From Photobacterium gaetbulicola Gung47 (lineage in GTDB: Bacteria > Pseudomonadota > Gammaproteobacteria > Enterobacterales > Vibrionaceae), in the NCBI GenBank assembly GCA_000940995.1, contig CP005973.1:682001-746000 (forward strand): a DNA stretch of 64,000 bases. Reading direction: 5' to 3'. How positions within the stretch are numbered: the stretch's first letter is position 1; every line of letters starts with the position of its first letter. The position numbers were made by a program, and so were the translations under genes. The notes beneath the pieces are model-generated. The model worked only from the letters and a program-made list of their open reading frames with translations, ran no database searches and was not told the origin of the DNA. Of this stretch, positions 39,630 to 48,292 are shown in pieces.

Positions 39630-40457
39630 ATGCGTTTTGCTCTTCATGGAATGTGTTCGCTTCATAGTAATATTCTTTCTGATATTCGTTTGGCAAAGGA
39701 AACGGGTTATCAGGGGTTAGAAATACATACTGAAAAATTGTGGCGTTATATTAATGCCGGTTTTACCAGTGAAGAATTTAAAGCACGACTTGATGCAGCC
39801 AATATTACGCCTTCTGCGATTGATATTATTGGCGGTGTGGAAGCGGCGACCAAAGAAGAGCAACAACGCGTATTCAAAGAGGCAGAAACCCTATGTCGCT
39901 TTGCCAGAGATATTGGTGCCCCAACTATACAGCTAAATGCGTTTGAAAGCCTGAATGCCTTTAGTACAGAAGATAATATTCAGCTAACCGCAAAAAACAT
40001 TCGCTCAATCGCCGATATTGGTCGCGAATATGGCATCCGATTCCAGTATGAAGGCGCAGCATGGACACCCATTGCAACGCTGGAAGACTACTATAGATTG
40101 CTCGATGCGGTCGGGCGTGATAATTTTGGTTTCGTCTTAGACACATGGCACCTCTGGGCATGTCGTGGTGCCACTCTGGAGCAGATTTCTCAGGTTGATA
40201 AATCACTGATTTACAATGTGCATCTATCTGATGGTAAACGTCCAGCAGAAGGTCAGCCATGGGTTGATGAAAGAGAGTTGCGCGGTTTCTACATCGGTGA
40301 AGGTGATATCCCGATGCAAGAATGGCTTGATGCACTTCTACAGACAGGATATGACGGTTTCTTCTCTGGCGAGTTCCTTAATGATCAATTGTGGGAACAC
40401 GACCATTACGAAGTGGCAGAAAAAATGCTCAATGGGATGAAAGCATTAGTACGATAA
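39630..40457 (+). CDS. Xylose isomerase-like TIM-barrel protein (IolI-type isomerase/epimerase)
   Basis: The 275-residue sugar phosphate isomerase/epimerase family protein has the barrel metal site suggested by Glu in FQYEGAAW, Asp-x-x-His in VLDTWHLWA, His in YNVHLSDGKRP and Glu in FSGEFLND. IolI-type enzymes interconvert keto-inositols and let the pathway accept other inositol stereoisomers; other members epimerise ketoses or dehydrate. Placement after the RpiR gene and before an EamA exporter supports a link with set 1. The exact reaction is not deducible. Confidence 0.75.
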   Translation: MRFALHGMCSLHSNILSDIRLAKETGYQGLEIHTEKLWRYINAGFTSEEFKARLDAANITPSAIDIIGGVEAATKEEQQRVFKEAETLCRFARDIGAPTIQLNAFESLNAFSTEDNIQLTAKNIRSIADIGREYGIRFQYEGAAWTPIATLEDYYRLLDAVGRDNFGFVLDTWHLWACRGATLEQISQVDKSLIYNVHLSDGKRPAEGQPWVDERELRGFYIGEGDIPMQEWLDALLQTGYDGFFSGEFLNDQLWEHDHYEVAEKMLNGMKALVR

Positions 40458-40552
40458 GGCTGGCAAGGAGTTGCGGCTAATATTTGGAATGATACGTTGA
40501 ATTATATTTGTTGTTATTTTCTGCTTGTTACCGATATTGAGGGCGCTTAAGA

Positions 40553-41443
40553 ATGAACCTTGAGCGTCGTGCAGATTTAATACTTGTCGCAACAACAATC
40601 TTGGCGGCAGCCGGTTGGATATTTTCGAAAGAAGCTATCCAGGGGCTGCCGGCTTTTGGTTTTATAGGCTTACGTTTTGTGCTGGCCTCTTTATGTCTAC
40701 TTATATTTTGCTTTTCTGATATTAAAAAGGTAGACAAATCCGTTATTCCCAAAGCGCTAGGGGTAGGGTGTATTCTAGGCACTGCCATCTTACTTTGGAT
40801 TCATGCCATTTCGGTGAGTGATACCCTGGGTGAAGGCGCATTTATTATGAGCCTGTCTATGCTGTTTGTGCCGCTTATTGCGTGGCCATTGTTTAAGGCA
40901 AAACCACCTAGAACGTTCTGGTTGGCATTGCCAATCGCCTTTGCTGGGCTGTTGATGTTATCACTGGGCGGCGGCAATGGCTGGCAGATGTCATCGAGTC
41001 AGTTGTGGTTTATGGCTGCTGCCGTGATGTTGGCTGTTCATTTTAACTTTAACAGCCAATATGCCCGTCAACTCCCAACGTTGCTGCTAACTTGCTTGCA
41101 GCTGTTCAGCATAGGCTGTATGGGGTTGATCGCCTCTTTATTGTTTGAAACATGGCCAGAATCAGTCAGTATGACGACATGGGGATGGTTTATGTTGAGT
41201 ATGCTGGTTGCGACCAGTTTGCGTTACGTCATGCAGACGATGGGGCAGAAGCACAGCACTGCCGCTAATGCGGCGATCATCATGATCTTGGAGCCGGTGT
41301 GGACGGTGATCCTCAGTGTGATTTGGTATGCGGAAGAGATGCCAGCCAATAAGCTGGCCGGGTGTTTGATGATTCTATTGGCCCTGTTTACTTATCGTGG
41401 ACTCGGCCATGTGGTCGGTTATGTCACCAAAAAAGCGGCTTAA
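40553..41443 (+). CDS. EamA/DMT-family transporter
   Basis: The 296-residue inner-membrane protein has ten predicted helices in two EamA repeats, with the typical first-helix pattern AAAGWIFSKEAIQG-like (AAGWIFSKEAIQGLPAFGFIGLRF) and the second-repeat ANAAIIMILEPVWTVILSVIWYAEE. Such proteins usually export metabolites such as amino acids or sugars. It is 95 bases after the isomerase gene on the same strand and may be co-transcribed. Substrate unknown. Confidence 0.85.
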   Translation: MNLERRADLILVATTILAAAGWIFSKEAIQGLPAFGFIGLRFVLASLCLLIFCFSDIKKVDKSVIPKALGVGCILGTAILLWIHAISVSDTLGEGAFIMSLSMLFVPLIAWPLFKAKPPRTFWLALPIAFAGLLMLSLGGGNGWQMSSSQLWFMAAAVMLAVHFNFNSQYARQLPTLLLTCLQLFSIGCMGLIASLLFETWPESVSMTTWGWFMLSMLVATSLRYVMQTMGQKHSTAANAAIIMILEPVWTVILSVIWYAEEMPANKLAGCLMILLALFTYRGLGHVVGYVTKKAA

Positions 41444-41460
41444 TGGTGGCCTGTGGAGCG

Positions 41461-42141
41461 CTAAAGCTCGAAGTAGTCATCTAGCGCTTTTCTTGCATCT
41501 GCCGTCGAGCAGTTGCTCTTAAAGCAAAGTTCGGCAACAGTAATAGCTGGGTTTTCGACTACATAGGAAAGCAGAGTGCGCGGTTGCTCTGTTTTACCGT
41601 AGTCGAAGCCTATTTCTTCGATATCATGATATTTCGACAGGCGCTTTTGAATTGATTTCCCGATGGCGGCTAAAGGTTCACTAGACATGTCTTGTAGTAT
41701 CGACTGTAGCGCGTTTAACTTCGTTAATGCTCCAGAAAGCTCTAGGTGCCTTTGGTTCGCTTTGCGTTTTGTATCAATGCCAATTTCTGTCAGTTTTTCA
41801 AGTAAGAAGATACGGTCTGTTTTACCAATAAGAGCTGCAATGTTCTTAATCTCAAAGGTTGCATATTCACTTTCCTCGCTAAGTTGTTCCAAGCCAGCAA
41901 GAAAGCTTTGATAGACTCGCTGCCACTTCAAACAATTCTTGGAGTTAACAAGTTGCGCCAATTCAGTTTTTATCGAAACCAGATCGTTATAACTGCCAAC
42001 AAGGACGTAGTTTCGGCTGCGGCGAATGCGTTTCACATTACAAGCATACGGTGCGATAACTGAATTAATTTCTGAAATACCTGCGGTTGTGACTTTATGT
42101 GCCAGAGAGGGTAGGTTGATTGAAATGCTCGGCTTCATCAT
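41461..42141 (-). CDS. Ribosome recycling factor-like family protein (Vibrionaceae type)
   Basis: The 226-residue soluble protein opens with SISINLPSLAHKV and continues with YACNVKRIRRSRNYVLVGS. I associate this with a small Vibrio-specific family annotated as ribosome recycling factor-like (not the classical RRF). The rest, from about residue 70, is helix-rich and charged, and the C-terminus (NPAITVAELCFKSNCSTADARKALDDYFEL) resembles a winged-helix fragment. Function is not known. It converges on the EamA gene, 17 bases from its stop, and marks the start of the non-inositol genes. Confidence 0.55.
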   Translation of the reverse strand: MMKPSISINLPSLAHKVTTAGISEINSVIAPYACNVKRIRRSRNYVLVGSYNDLVSIKTELAQLVNSKNCLKWQRVYQSFLAGLEQLSEESEYATFEIKNIAALIGKTDRIFLLEKLTEIGIDTKRKANQRHLELSGALTKLNALQSILQDMSSEPLAAIGKSIQKRLSKYHDIEEIGFDYGKTEQPRTLLSYVVENPAITVAELCFKSNCSTADARKALDDYFEL

Positions 42142-42218
42142 GAATCGTAGACCGTGGGGATAGCGGGTATTTAAAAGAGAGTAGCGTGCTATGTACGGCG
42201 CTCTTTTTAAGCTTAAGC

Positions 42219-42593
42219 TTATTCAACGTCGCAATCAGTGCAACTTTGCAATGCGATCTCGTGCTCAAATACAGCAGTTTCGTTACCTTCAGCAAATAGC
42301 TCTGCGATTTCGTCCGCGACTTCTTGCTCATCTTCTGCTTCAACTTGGTTCACTAGCTCTTCTTCTGGGTAGCCAAAGAAGTTCAGCAGTAGGTATTCAC
42401 GTGCTTCTTCTTTAGTACAAGTCACGTTTACCGAAAGATCAGGTACAACGTTGCCCTGCTCGATGATCGTAGCCACTTGTGCGATTGCTTCTTCTTTCAT
42501 CGCTGGGGTTAGCCAGCCAAGATCCGTGCTCACTTTGGTTTTTTTACAGTTAAAACAAGGAAGTTGATGAAAGAAATATTGAAAATTAGTCAT
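42219..42593 (-). CDS. Acidic cysteine-pair protein of unknown function
   Basis: The 124-residue cytoplasmic protein has a very acidic C-terminal half (VEAEDEQEVADEIAELFAEGNE). Two CxxC pairs, CFNC near residue 13 and CTDC near the end, could bind a metal together. I recognise no named family; it looks like a conserved Vibrionaceae protein. ATG 42593 starts MTNFQYFF after GAAGAATTACCC. An ATG ten codons upstream is possible but less likely. Confidence 0.5.
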   Translation of the reverse strand: MTNFQYFFHQLPCFNCKKTKVSTDLGWLTPAMKEEAIAQVATIIEQGNVVPDLSVNVTCTKEEAREYLLLNFFGYPEEELVNQVEAEDEQEVADEIAELFAEGNETAVFEHEIALQSCTDCDVE

Positions 42594-42755
42594 GGGTAAT
42601 TCTTCATAGAGTCTTGTAAACAACGATTATGCGCATTTTCTTGTAAAATACCATCTCATTAGGCATTTATTACTGAATTAACGTGGTTAAAATAGGGCTG
42701 GCAACGATTCAGTTGACTTTACCTGAAATACGATGTGGAAAATTTGATTGAATTC

Positions 42756-42986
42756 TTAGTGGATTGTTGCGCCAGCACGTATTTCGTCGGCTGTAATATC
42801 ATTTTGGTCTTCTGGCAGCCAAACGACAAAAGCGCCATTTTCGCCAATAAAGTCGTCCCAACCGCCATTCAACACTTTTGATTCGCACAACGCCTTGATT
42901 TCTTCTTTGCTTTTGCCGAGCTTGAGGGCAGCGTGATCAAGAGTGAAAGGCTTAATCCAGTTTGTTTGATATTGCGTAGCTGACAT
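42756..42986 (-). CDS. Small conserved protein of unknown function
   Basis: The 76-residue soluble protein contains LDHAALKLGKSKEEIKALCESKVLNGGWDDFIGENGAFVVWLPEDQ, with an alternating helix and strand pattern and no membrane segment. Codon use and a clean start favour a real gene. No function can be assigned. It is separated from its neighbours by more than 130 bases on each side, suggesting its own promoter. The 43,020-43,257 gap downstream of the PRPP-like gene holds nothing that I recognise. Confidence 0.5.
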   Translation of the reverse strand: MSATQYQTNWIKPFTLDHAALKLGKSKEEIKALCESKVLNGGWDDFIGENGAFVVWLPEDQNDITADEIRAGATIH

Positions 42987-43257
42987 GTTTGGCTTTCTCG
43001 TTGAATAAATAAAGATTAAGGGGTACCTAGCGTGCTATCCCCCAATGGCATGTGGTTACGTGCCACAACAATACCAATTACCTCCATTTAATATCAACTG
43101 ACGGACGCGTATGTTTGACGCAATGTGGCGCCATTCTTAAAAATATTACAACGTCTCATATTTCATGAATTCCTCTCGCATCATCATTGTTGAAAATGTA
43201 GGGGAACAAATGTTCCCCTAATTGGATGGCAAGCCTATGAATATAGAGGTACCACGA

Positions 43258-44466
43258 TTACAGTTCGGACAGTTGATCAGAGAACCAAATCTTCCGCTGG
43301 AAGCGAGGATTTTTAGATGACATGTCAATTTTGTAAGGGTTAGTCTCTTCAGAGCGCTGTGGTAGGTCTAGGATCTTGCACAGCTCTTGAGCCAAAAACT
43401 TCTCAATCTTCAGTACAACCATTTTTTTGCGTAAACGGCCTTGCTCATCACGGTTGAGGATAGTTGGCATTGTATTCAGCGTCAGGATCTCCCCCAATGC
43501 AGGGTCAGACATACGTTCACGACCTTCAGTACTTGCATAGAAGTGTGAGACGGTAAATACCATGCGCTCAGGTGTTAATTGCTGAAGGAACTGACAGGAT
43601 TTTACTACGGTTGAGCCAGTACGCACCATATCATCAAATAGCACAATACTCGGGTTGTTCAGGCCCTCGAATGTGTCTTCACTTTCTTCGTGGAGGGTGA
43701 TTTCTACCTTACGTTCAGCAGTACGTTCTTTGTCTAACATGATGAACTTCGCTTTGGATAAACCAAGTGTGTTGTACATCTCTTTGACGAAGTCGCGAGC
43801 ACCTTTGTCAGGTGCACAGAGAACAAGTCCTTCACCGTCAGGCCCGTAGCTCAAAATGTTTGAATTCAACAAGTAGTGGGCGTAAATCTTGTAAGGAATA
43901 AGGTTGTAGAATCGACCACCGAACACTTCACTAAACATTTTCTGTACTGAAACAGAATGGTTATGCACCGTCACGACATCATCAACTCCAGCAAGCTTTA
44001 GCATTTGTGCATAGAGTTTAGAAGTAAAGGGTTGGCCATCAAACTTCTTGATGTCGGCTACATCACGCTTGCCGGGGGTATCCCCCAAATCTGCACGGGG
44101 GCCACGATCTTGAGCGGAGAAAAAGAGGTCAGGCTCAACCAACACCACTCGGCTGGCACCGTTTTCTTTGGCCGCACGTGCAATGATAAGGTTGTGCATG
44201 GCCAATTCTTGGCGGCTAGTAACTAGGTTACCGGTACTCACAATAACAACAGTCTTGCCTTCTAAGCTGTTGCCGATATTCTCCATATCATTTTCATCAG
44301 AGATAAAGCGTGGGCAAAACTCAGAGTTCATGAAGTGCTTCATGCTGATTACATCTGAGATATCTTCATCTTGGCCCATTGCATATGCAACATCGATTGC
44401 AAACGGGTTGTCGGAAGAGTTACTGACAATCACTACATCATCTGATTGTGCATTCTGGCTGCTCAT
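43258..44466 (-). CDS. Ribose-phosphate pyrophosphokinase-like phosphoribosyltransferase family protein
   Basis: The 402-residue protein resembles PRPP synthetase in layout: an N-terminal half with LVEPDLFFSAQDRGPRAD, comparable to the YARQDR region, and a C-terminal PRPP/ribose-phosphate loop VLFDDMVRTGSTVVKS. It is about 90 residues longer than the usual PrsA (~315), and the canonical catalytic motifs are altered, so it is a divergent homologue rather than the housekeeping enzyme. ATG 44466 follows AAGGAATGCC; an ATG five codons upstream is less likely. The reaction may be nucleotide synthesis, salvage or repair of a phosphoribosyl compound. It stands alone. Confidence 0.7.
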   Translation of the reverse strand: MSSQNAQSDDVVIVSNSSDNPFAIDVAYAMGQDEDISDVISMKHFMNSEFCPRFISDENDMENIGNSLEGKTVVIVSTGNLVTSRQELAMHNLIIARAAKENGASRVVLVEPDLFFSAQDRGPRADLGDTPGKRDVADIKKFDGQPFTSKLYAQMLKLAGVDDVVTVHNHSVSVQKMFSEVFGGRFYNLIPYKIYAHYLLNSNILSYGPDGEGLVLCAPDKGARDFVKEMYNTLGLSKAKFIMLDKERTAERKVEITLHEESEDTFEGLNNPSIVLFDDMVRTGSTVVKSCQFLQQLTPERMVFTVSHFYASTEGRERMSDPALGEILTLNTMPTILNRDEQGRLRKKMVVLKIEKFLAQELCKILDLPQRSEETNPYKIDMSSKNPRFQRKIWFSDQLSEL

Positions 44467-44563
44467 GGCATTCCTTATCAATATGAAAGAGAGTGGGTTG
44501 CGGGTATTCTATTACAGAATGGACAAAACGGCAGAGGTAAACACTATTCTGCACGCATTGACG

Positions 44564-45058
44564 TTAGTGCTTTTTGGATATTGCGTGCTGCTCTACCATG
44601 AACGCGATCACTTCGTCATTTAAGCAAGATTTACTGACATATTGGCGCTGTTTACCCATATGAAGGATTAAACCTAACTCGCTTTGTTGAAGCTGGTCGA
44701 TTTCACTCCAAGCGATGTGGTGAGTTTTATTACCTCTTGTATAACTCACACCTGTAGAGCCAACCTGAAATCCTACTTTGCTGCCAGAGCTCGAGCTGAT
44801 TGACTGTCGCCATAACCACCAGGTTCTCTTAAAGTAAACACTGAGCACCTCAATGATACTCAAAACAATAAAGAACCAACCAACGTAATTATTGGGTAGT
44901 AGCTCAAATTTGACTAAAACCACCCCAAAAAGAAGAAAAAGTATTGCTTTGTAATAGGATTTTGGAAATTCAGTAGGGCGGCTCGTTTGATCATAACACT
45001 CGGCAAAAAAGGGCTTGTCGAGAGTGTACTCTGTGGTGAAACTAAAATCTTTAGACAT
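44564..45058 (-). CDS. YcxB-like membrane protein
   Basis: The 164-residue protein has two adjacent helices (about residues 38-75: AILFLLFGVVLVKFELL and WFFIVLSIIEVLSVYF) and a C-terminal soluble domain (VGSTGVSYTRGNKTHHIAWSEIDQLQQSELGLILHMG). The latter resembles the YcxB/PH-like fold in which a short beta sheet follows a membrane anchor. No catalytic motif is seen, and the function is unknown. Confidence 0.5.
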   Translation of the reverse strand: MSKDFSFTTEYTLDKPFFAECYDQTSRPTEFPKSYYKAILFLLFGVVLVKFELLPNNYVGWFFIVLSIIEVLSVYFKRTWWLWRQSISSSSGSKVGFQVGSTGVSYTRGNKTHHIAWSEIDQLQQSELGLILHMGKQRQYVSKSCLNDEVIAFMVEQHAISKKH

Positions 45059-45263
45059 ATGGGTACTTTGAGGCTTTCTGTGAATGAGTATCCAATGCTG
45101 CGACCTCGCAACACGAGTATTGTATAGCTTTTCAGTGCTTTTCTTTAGCGGTTTTGAACCTCATTTGTAAGTCAATAATTCCGGGAATGCTCTCACAATC
45201 GCCAGTTTGCAAGTTCGAGGATCCCAATACCACAAATGCCACAATCGCTCGGTGAGCGCAGTG

Positions 45264-46055
45264 TCAGCAGCAACTGCGCTGACCCGCTAAAGTGACGGGT
45301 AAATGTCGGGATGCTTGATTCCATAGTATCGTGGCTAGCCATGATACGACGATCCCAAGAAAGAGGCAGGCAGCTATAATTTCAGCTAAATAGTTATTTT
45401 CAGTACTTGGTGAAAAATCTAGCGCATTTGTGAATATGGCTAAGATTGGGAGGGCGATAAGACTTTGTATAAGACAGCATACACCTATCAATAGTGACCA
45501 TGAATTAGAGGATACTCCTGGATTCTGTTTCAAGAAGCGGGCATTTTTTATCCCGTAATACGTCCATAGGCTTAATGAAATAAAGGCCAGCAATGCCCCC
45601 ATCAGCAAGTCATCGCTTACTCCAGTATCTGCTCCGTTTAAACTGAGTGTCACTATTCCACTTAAGATGAGCGCGACAGGAACGGCCAGGCTTTTATACG
45701 AATACTCTTTCTCTACAATGTTCCCGACAATGATTAGCGAGACTGGCAGTATCCCAACGATCAAGGCCGATACCGTGATACCGCTATAGTAAATGCTGCT
45801 AGTGAGGAACAAGTAATATCCAACATTCCCAGCAAAACCTAAAGTGAAAGCAGTGATCCACTGGCTCTTTGACAGCTTGTCCCAGTTTTTTCGAGCAAGT
45901 AGAATTAAAGCCAAAGAAATTAAGCCATAGACGATGTATCGACCAAACGCGATAAGCATTGGGTTAGCTTCTGGAAGGGTATACGGGATTAGGAATGCTG
46001 TTCCCCAAATACAATTTACCAGTATTCATAGAGTTATATATGCGCCTGTACTCAT
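45264..46055 (-). pseudogene. Decayed EamA/DMT-family transporter gene
   Basis: The natural start appears to be ATG 46055 (MSTGAYITL), but codon 10 is TGA (46026-46028). The frame then continues ILVNCIWGTAFLIPYTLPEANPMLIAFGRY, the normal EamA first helix region, so a nonsense change has cut the gene. Downstream the frame runs to SRHLPVTLAGQ and then ends abruptly (RSCC, stop at 45264), losing the final helix pair expected at about 290-300 residues. A re-start at 45959 would give a 231-residue protein lacking both ends. Both lesions suggest an inactive gene; sequencing error in one of them cannot be excluded. Confidence 0.7.
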
Positions 46056-46644
46056 TCAATAATCTCCATCAATACCGGCAATATTTACGGTAGCAAGGTT
46101 GTTGTTTTCAATGACTTCGCTTCTGGAAGAAGAAATGGCTACACGGAAGGTTTATTTTTAAAAATATAATCCCTTACACGGTATAGCTCGAAGAACGAAT
46201 AATTGGATTTTTCTTGAGCGGATAGTTTATATTGCCAAATTGATATTGATAGGAAGCGTTAGAATTAAATTGTGAAGTCACTCCTATTTCAAGCAACTAA
46301 GCTCGTCGTTCATGAATACGACCGAATGTACCTGATCCATTAACTTGCACAAAACTGGGGCTAGCTTCTGCTGAGCTGTACCATCGTTACTACCTACCTC
46401 ATCTAGATCAAGCACTCAACTACACGTTTAGCCGTTAAGAGCACCGACAGAAGCGCAATGTGTCACGAGCGTTGTAAAACATAAACATTGAGCTGCTAGA
46501 CATATTGGCGGCGAAATTTCTCAATTAAGTGGACCAACATCGGATATTCCAACTTTGCGATTTATTTTTGACTTCGTCTGGGATAAATCTGTTCATCCAG
46601 ATGCTTATAACTTAAGTCAATCACTAGGCAGAGAAGGAATTATA
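46056..46644. other. Degenerate intergenic stretch upstream of lpd
   Basis: No intact gene is seen. On the minus strand, a fragment reading TFRVAISSSRSEVIENNN...GIDGDY ends just before the decayed EamA start and may be the tail of a lost neighbour. Another minus-strand fragment near 46290-46400 reads SAEASPSFVQVNGSGTFGRIHERRA. On the plus strand, the 30 codons before lpd stay open without a start signal. The region looks like a graveyard of gene remnants. Confidence 0.4.
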
Positions 46645-48054
46645 ATGACGGAATCTATCAACGTAGATGTTGTTGTACTCGGTGGTGGACCCGGTGGGTA
46701 TACTGCAGCTTTTAGGGCTGCCGATCTTGGGTTGTCGGTATGTATTGTTGAGAAGCGCGATACATTGGGTGGTGTATGTGTCAATGTGGGCTGCATTCCC
46801 TCCAAGACCCTGCTGCATGCGGCATCGCTGATTGACCATGCCAAGCATGGTGCACAAATGGGTATCGCGTTCTCCGCGCCCAATATCGATATCAACGCAC
46901 TGCGGTCCCACAAAGAAGAGACGATCACCGAGCTAACCAAAGGCATTGCCAACTTGTGTAAGGCGAGAAAAGTGGTGCGCATCCAAGGTGAGGGACACTT
47001 CATCGGTGAACATACGCTATCAGTGAAAGGTGAGAGCGAGCAGCAAGTACAGTTCAAACATGCCATCGTCGCGACAGGATCACACTCGGTCAAGTTGCCT
47101 ATTGCGCCGGATGACCCTAGGATTTGGGACTCTACGGATGCATTGTCTTTGCCAAATATCCCGGAGAAACTGCTGATCATCGGCGGTGGGATCATTGGGT
47201 TGGAAATGGCGCAGGTATATTCGGCGCTTGGTTCTGAAATTACTATCGTCGAAGCGCAAGATCAGATTATCCCCGCAGCAGACAAAGACGTTGTCCAGCC
47301 GTTGCTCAAGGCAACGAAAAAGACCTATCAAATGCTGACGAAAACCAAAGTCACCGATATGACAGTGCAGCCTGATGGTATTGCCGTGGCTTTTGAAGGA
47401 AAGAAAGCGCCTGATAGTGAGGTCTTTGATGCTGTATTGGTTGCCGTTGGCCGCAGACCAAATACCTCTGGCATTGGCCTGGAAAATATCGGTGTCGATA
47501 TTTGCGAGCAAGGACTGGTTGAAGTCAATGACAGAATGCAGGCCTCGGTACCGCATATCTTCGCCATTGGCGATATCGTAAAAGGCCCAATGCTGGCCCA
47601 TAAGGCAACGCATGAAGGTAAGGTTGCCTCCGAAGTGATTTCAGGGATGGATGCCGCGTTCCATCCTGTTGCTATCCCTTCAGTCGCATACACCAGTCCA
47701 GAAGTCGCCTGGGTAGGCTTGACCGAAAAAGAAGCCAAGCTGCAAGGTATCGACTACACCACAGGAAAAGTGCCATGGCTAGTCAGTGGCCGGGCACAAA
47801 GTGTTGGTGCAACCAACGGCGTCACCAAGGCACTGTTTGATAAAGAAACGGGTACTTTGCTAGGAGCCGGGATTTGTGGCGAGAACGCCGGTGAACTGAT
47901 TCACGAAGCAGGTGCCGTACTTCAATTTGGTGGGACGGCGAAAGATATCGCCCATAGCGTTCATGCCCACCCGACATTGGCTGAAACCTTTGCATTTGCC
48001 GCCGAACTGGTAGAAGGCTCAATGACCGATATGCTGCCAAGCCGGCGTCGTTAA
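46645..48054 (+). CDS. lpd: Dihydrolipoyl dehydrogenase (stand-alone)
   Basis: The 469-residue FAD/NAD disulfide oxidoreductase has FAD-binding GGGPGGYTAAF at the start, redox-active Cys45 and Cys50 in GGVCVNVGCIPSK, NAD-binding GGGIIGLEMA, second FAD motif FAIGDI, and the C-terminal HAHPTLAETF with the catalytic His-Glu. It should reoxidise lipoyl groups of a 2-oxoacid dehydrogenase or glycine cleavage complex, but no E1/E2 or H-protein gene is nearby. ATG 46645 follows AAGGAATTATA; the frame is open 30 codons further upstream without a ribosome-binding site. It ends in its own terminator, so it is probably not co-transcribed with iolB2. Confidence 0.92.
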   Translation: MTESINVDVVVLGGGPGGYTAAFRAADLGLSVCIVEKRDTLGGVCVNVGCIPSKTLLHAASLIDHAKHGAQMGIAFSAPNIDINALRSHKEETITELTKGIANLCKARKVVRIQGEGHFIGEHTLSVKGESEQQVQFKHAIVATGSHSVKLPIAPDDPRIWDSTDALSLPNIPEKLLIIGGGIIGLEMAQVYSALGSEITIVEAQDQIIPAADKDVVQPLLKATKKTYQMLTKTKVTDMTVQPDGIAVAFEGKKAPDSEVFDAVLVAVGRRPNTSGIGLENIGVDICEQGLVEVNDRMQASVPHIFAIGDIVKGPMLAHKATHEGKVASEVISGMDAAFHPVAIPSVAYTSPEVAWVGLTEKEAKLQGIDYTTGKVPWLVSGRAQSVGATNGVTKALFDKETGTLLGAGICGENAGELIHEAGAVLQFGGTAKDIAHSVHAHPTLAETFAFAAELVEGSMTDMLPSRRR

Positions 48055-48084
48055 TTTTCCTCTATTTATACCCGCAAGAAATAA

Positions 48085-48120
48085 ACGAGTCAGGCTATAT
48101 CGCCTGGCTCGTTTTCTTTT
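48085..48120 (+). terminator. Terminator after lpd
   Basis: ACGAGTCAGGC (48085-48095) pairs with GCCTGGCTCGT (48102-48112) over 11 base pairs with one wobble, followed by TTTTCTTTT. Confidence 0.85.
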
Positions 48121-48197
48121 ATGGCTATATCACTTTTTTATGCCAATTATTTCATGAAAAAAGAAGAAATTATTGCTGTGTTACCTCGCCCACAAAA

Positions 48198-48267
48198 TGA
48201 ACTATTTGTTTCATATATGGTTTGAAAAGGTTTTTTCATTCTCATATGATTTTGAAAAATAATTTCG
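48198..48267. promoter_or_regulatory. Cluster of three RpiR-type operator candidates before iolB2
   Basis: TGAACTATTTGTTTCA (48198-48213) and TGAAAAGGTTTTTTCA (48223-48238) fit TGAAA-N6-TTTCA. TGAAAAATAATTTCG (48253-48267) is a shorter-spaced relative. They start 25-30 bases apart, on roughly the same DNA face spacing, and end 25 bases before the iolB2 start codon. Confidence 0.6.
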
Positions 48268-48292
48268 AATTATAAGGGATGGGAAGGCCGCC

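Noticed and set aside
46555..46644. 30-codon N-terminal extension of Lpd
   Set aside because: Lpd families begin right before the FAD motif. The extension has no ribosome-binding site and no homology that I recognise.
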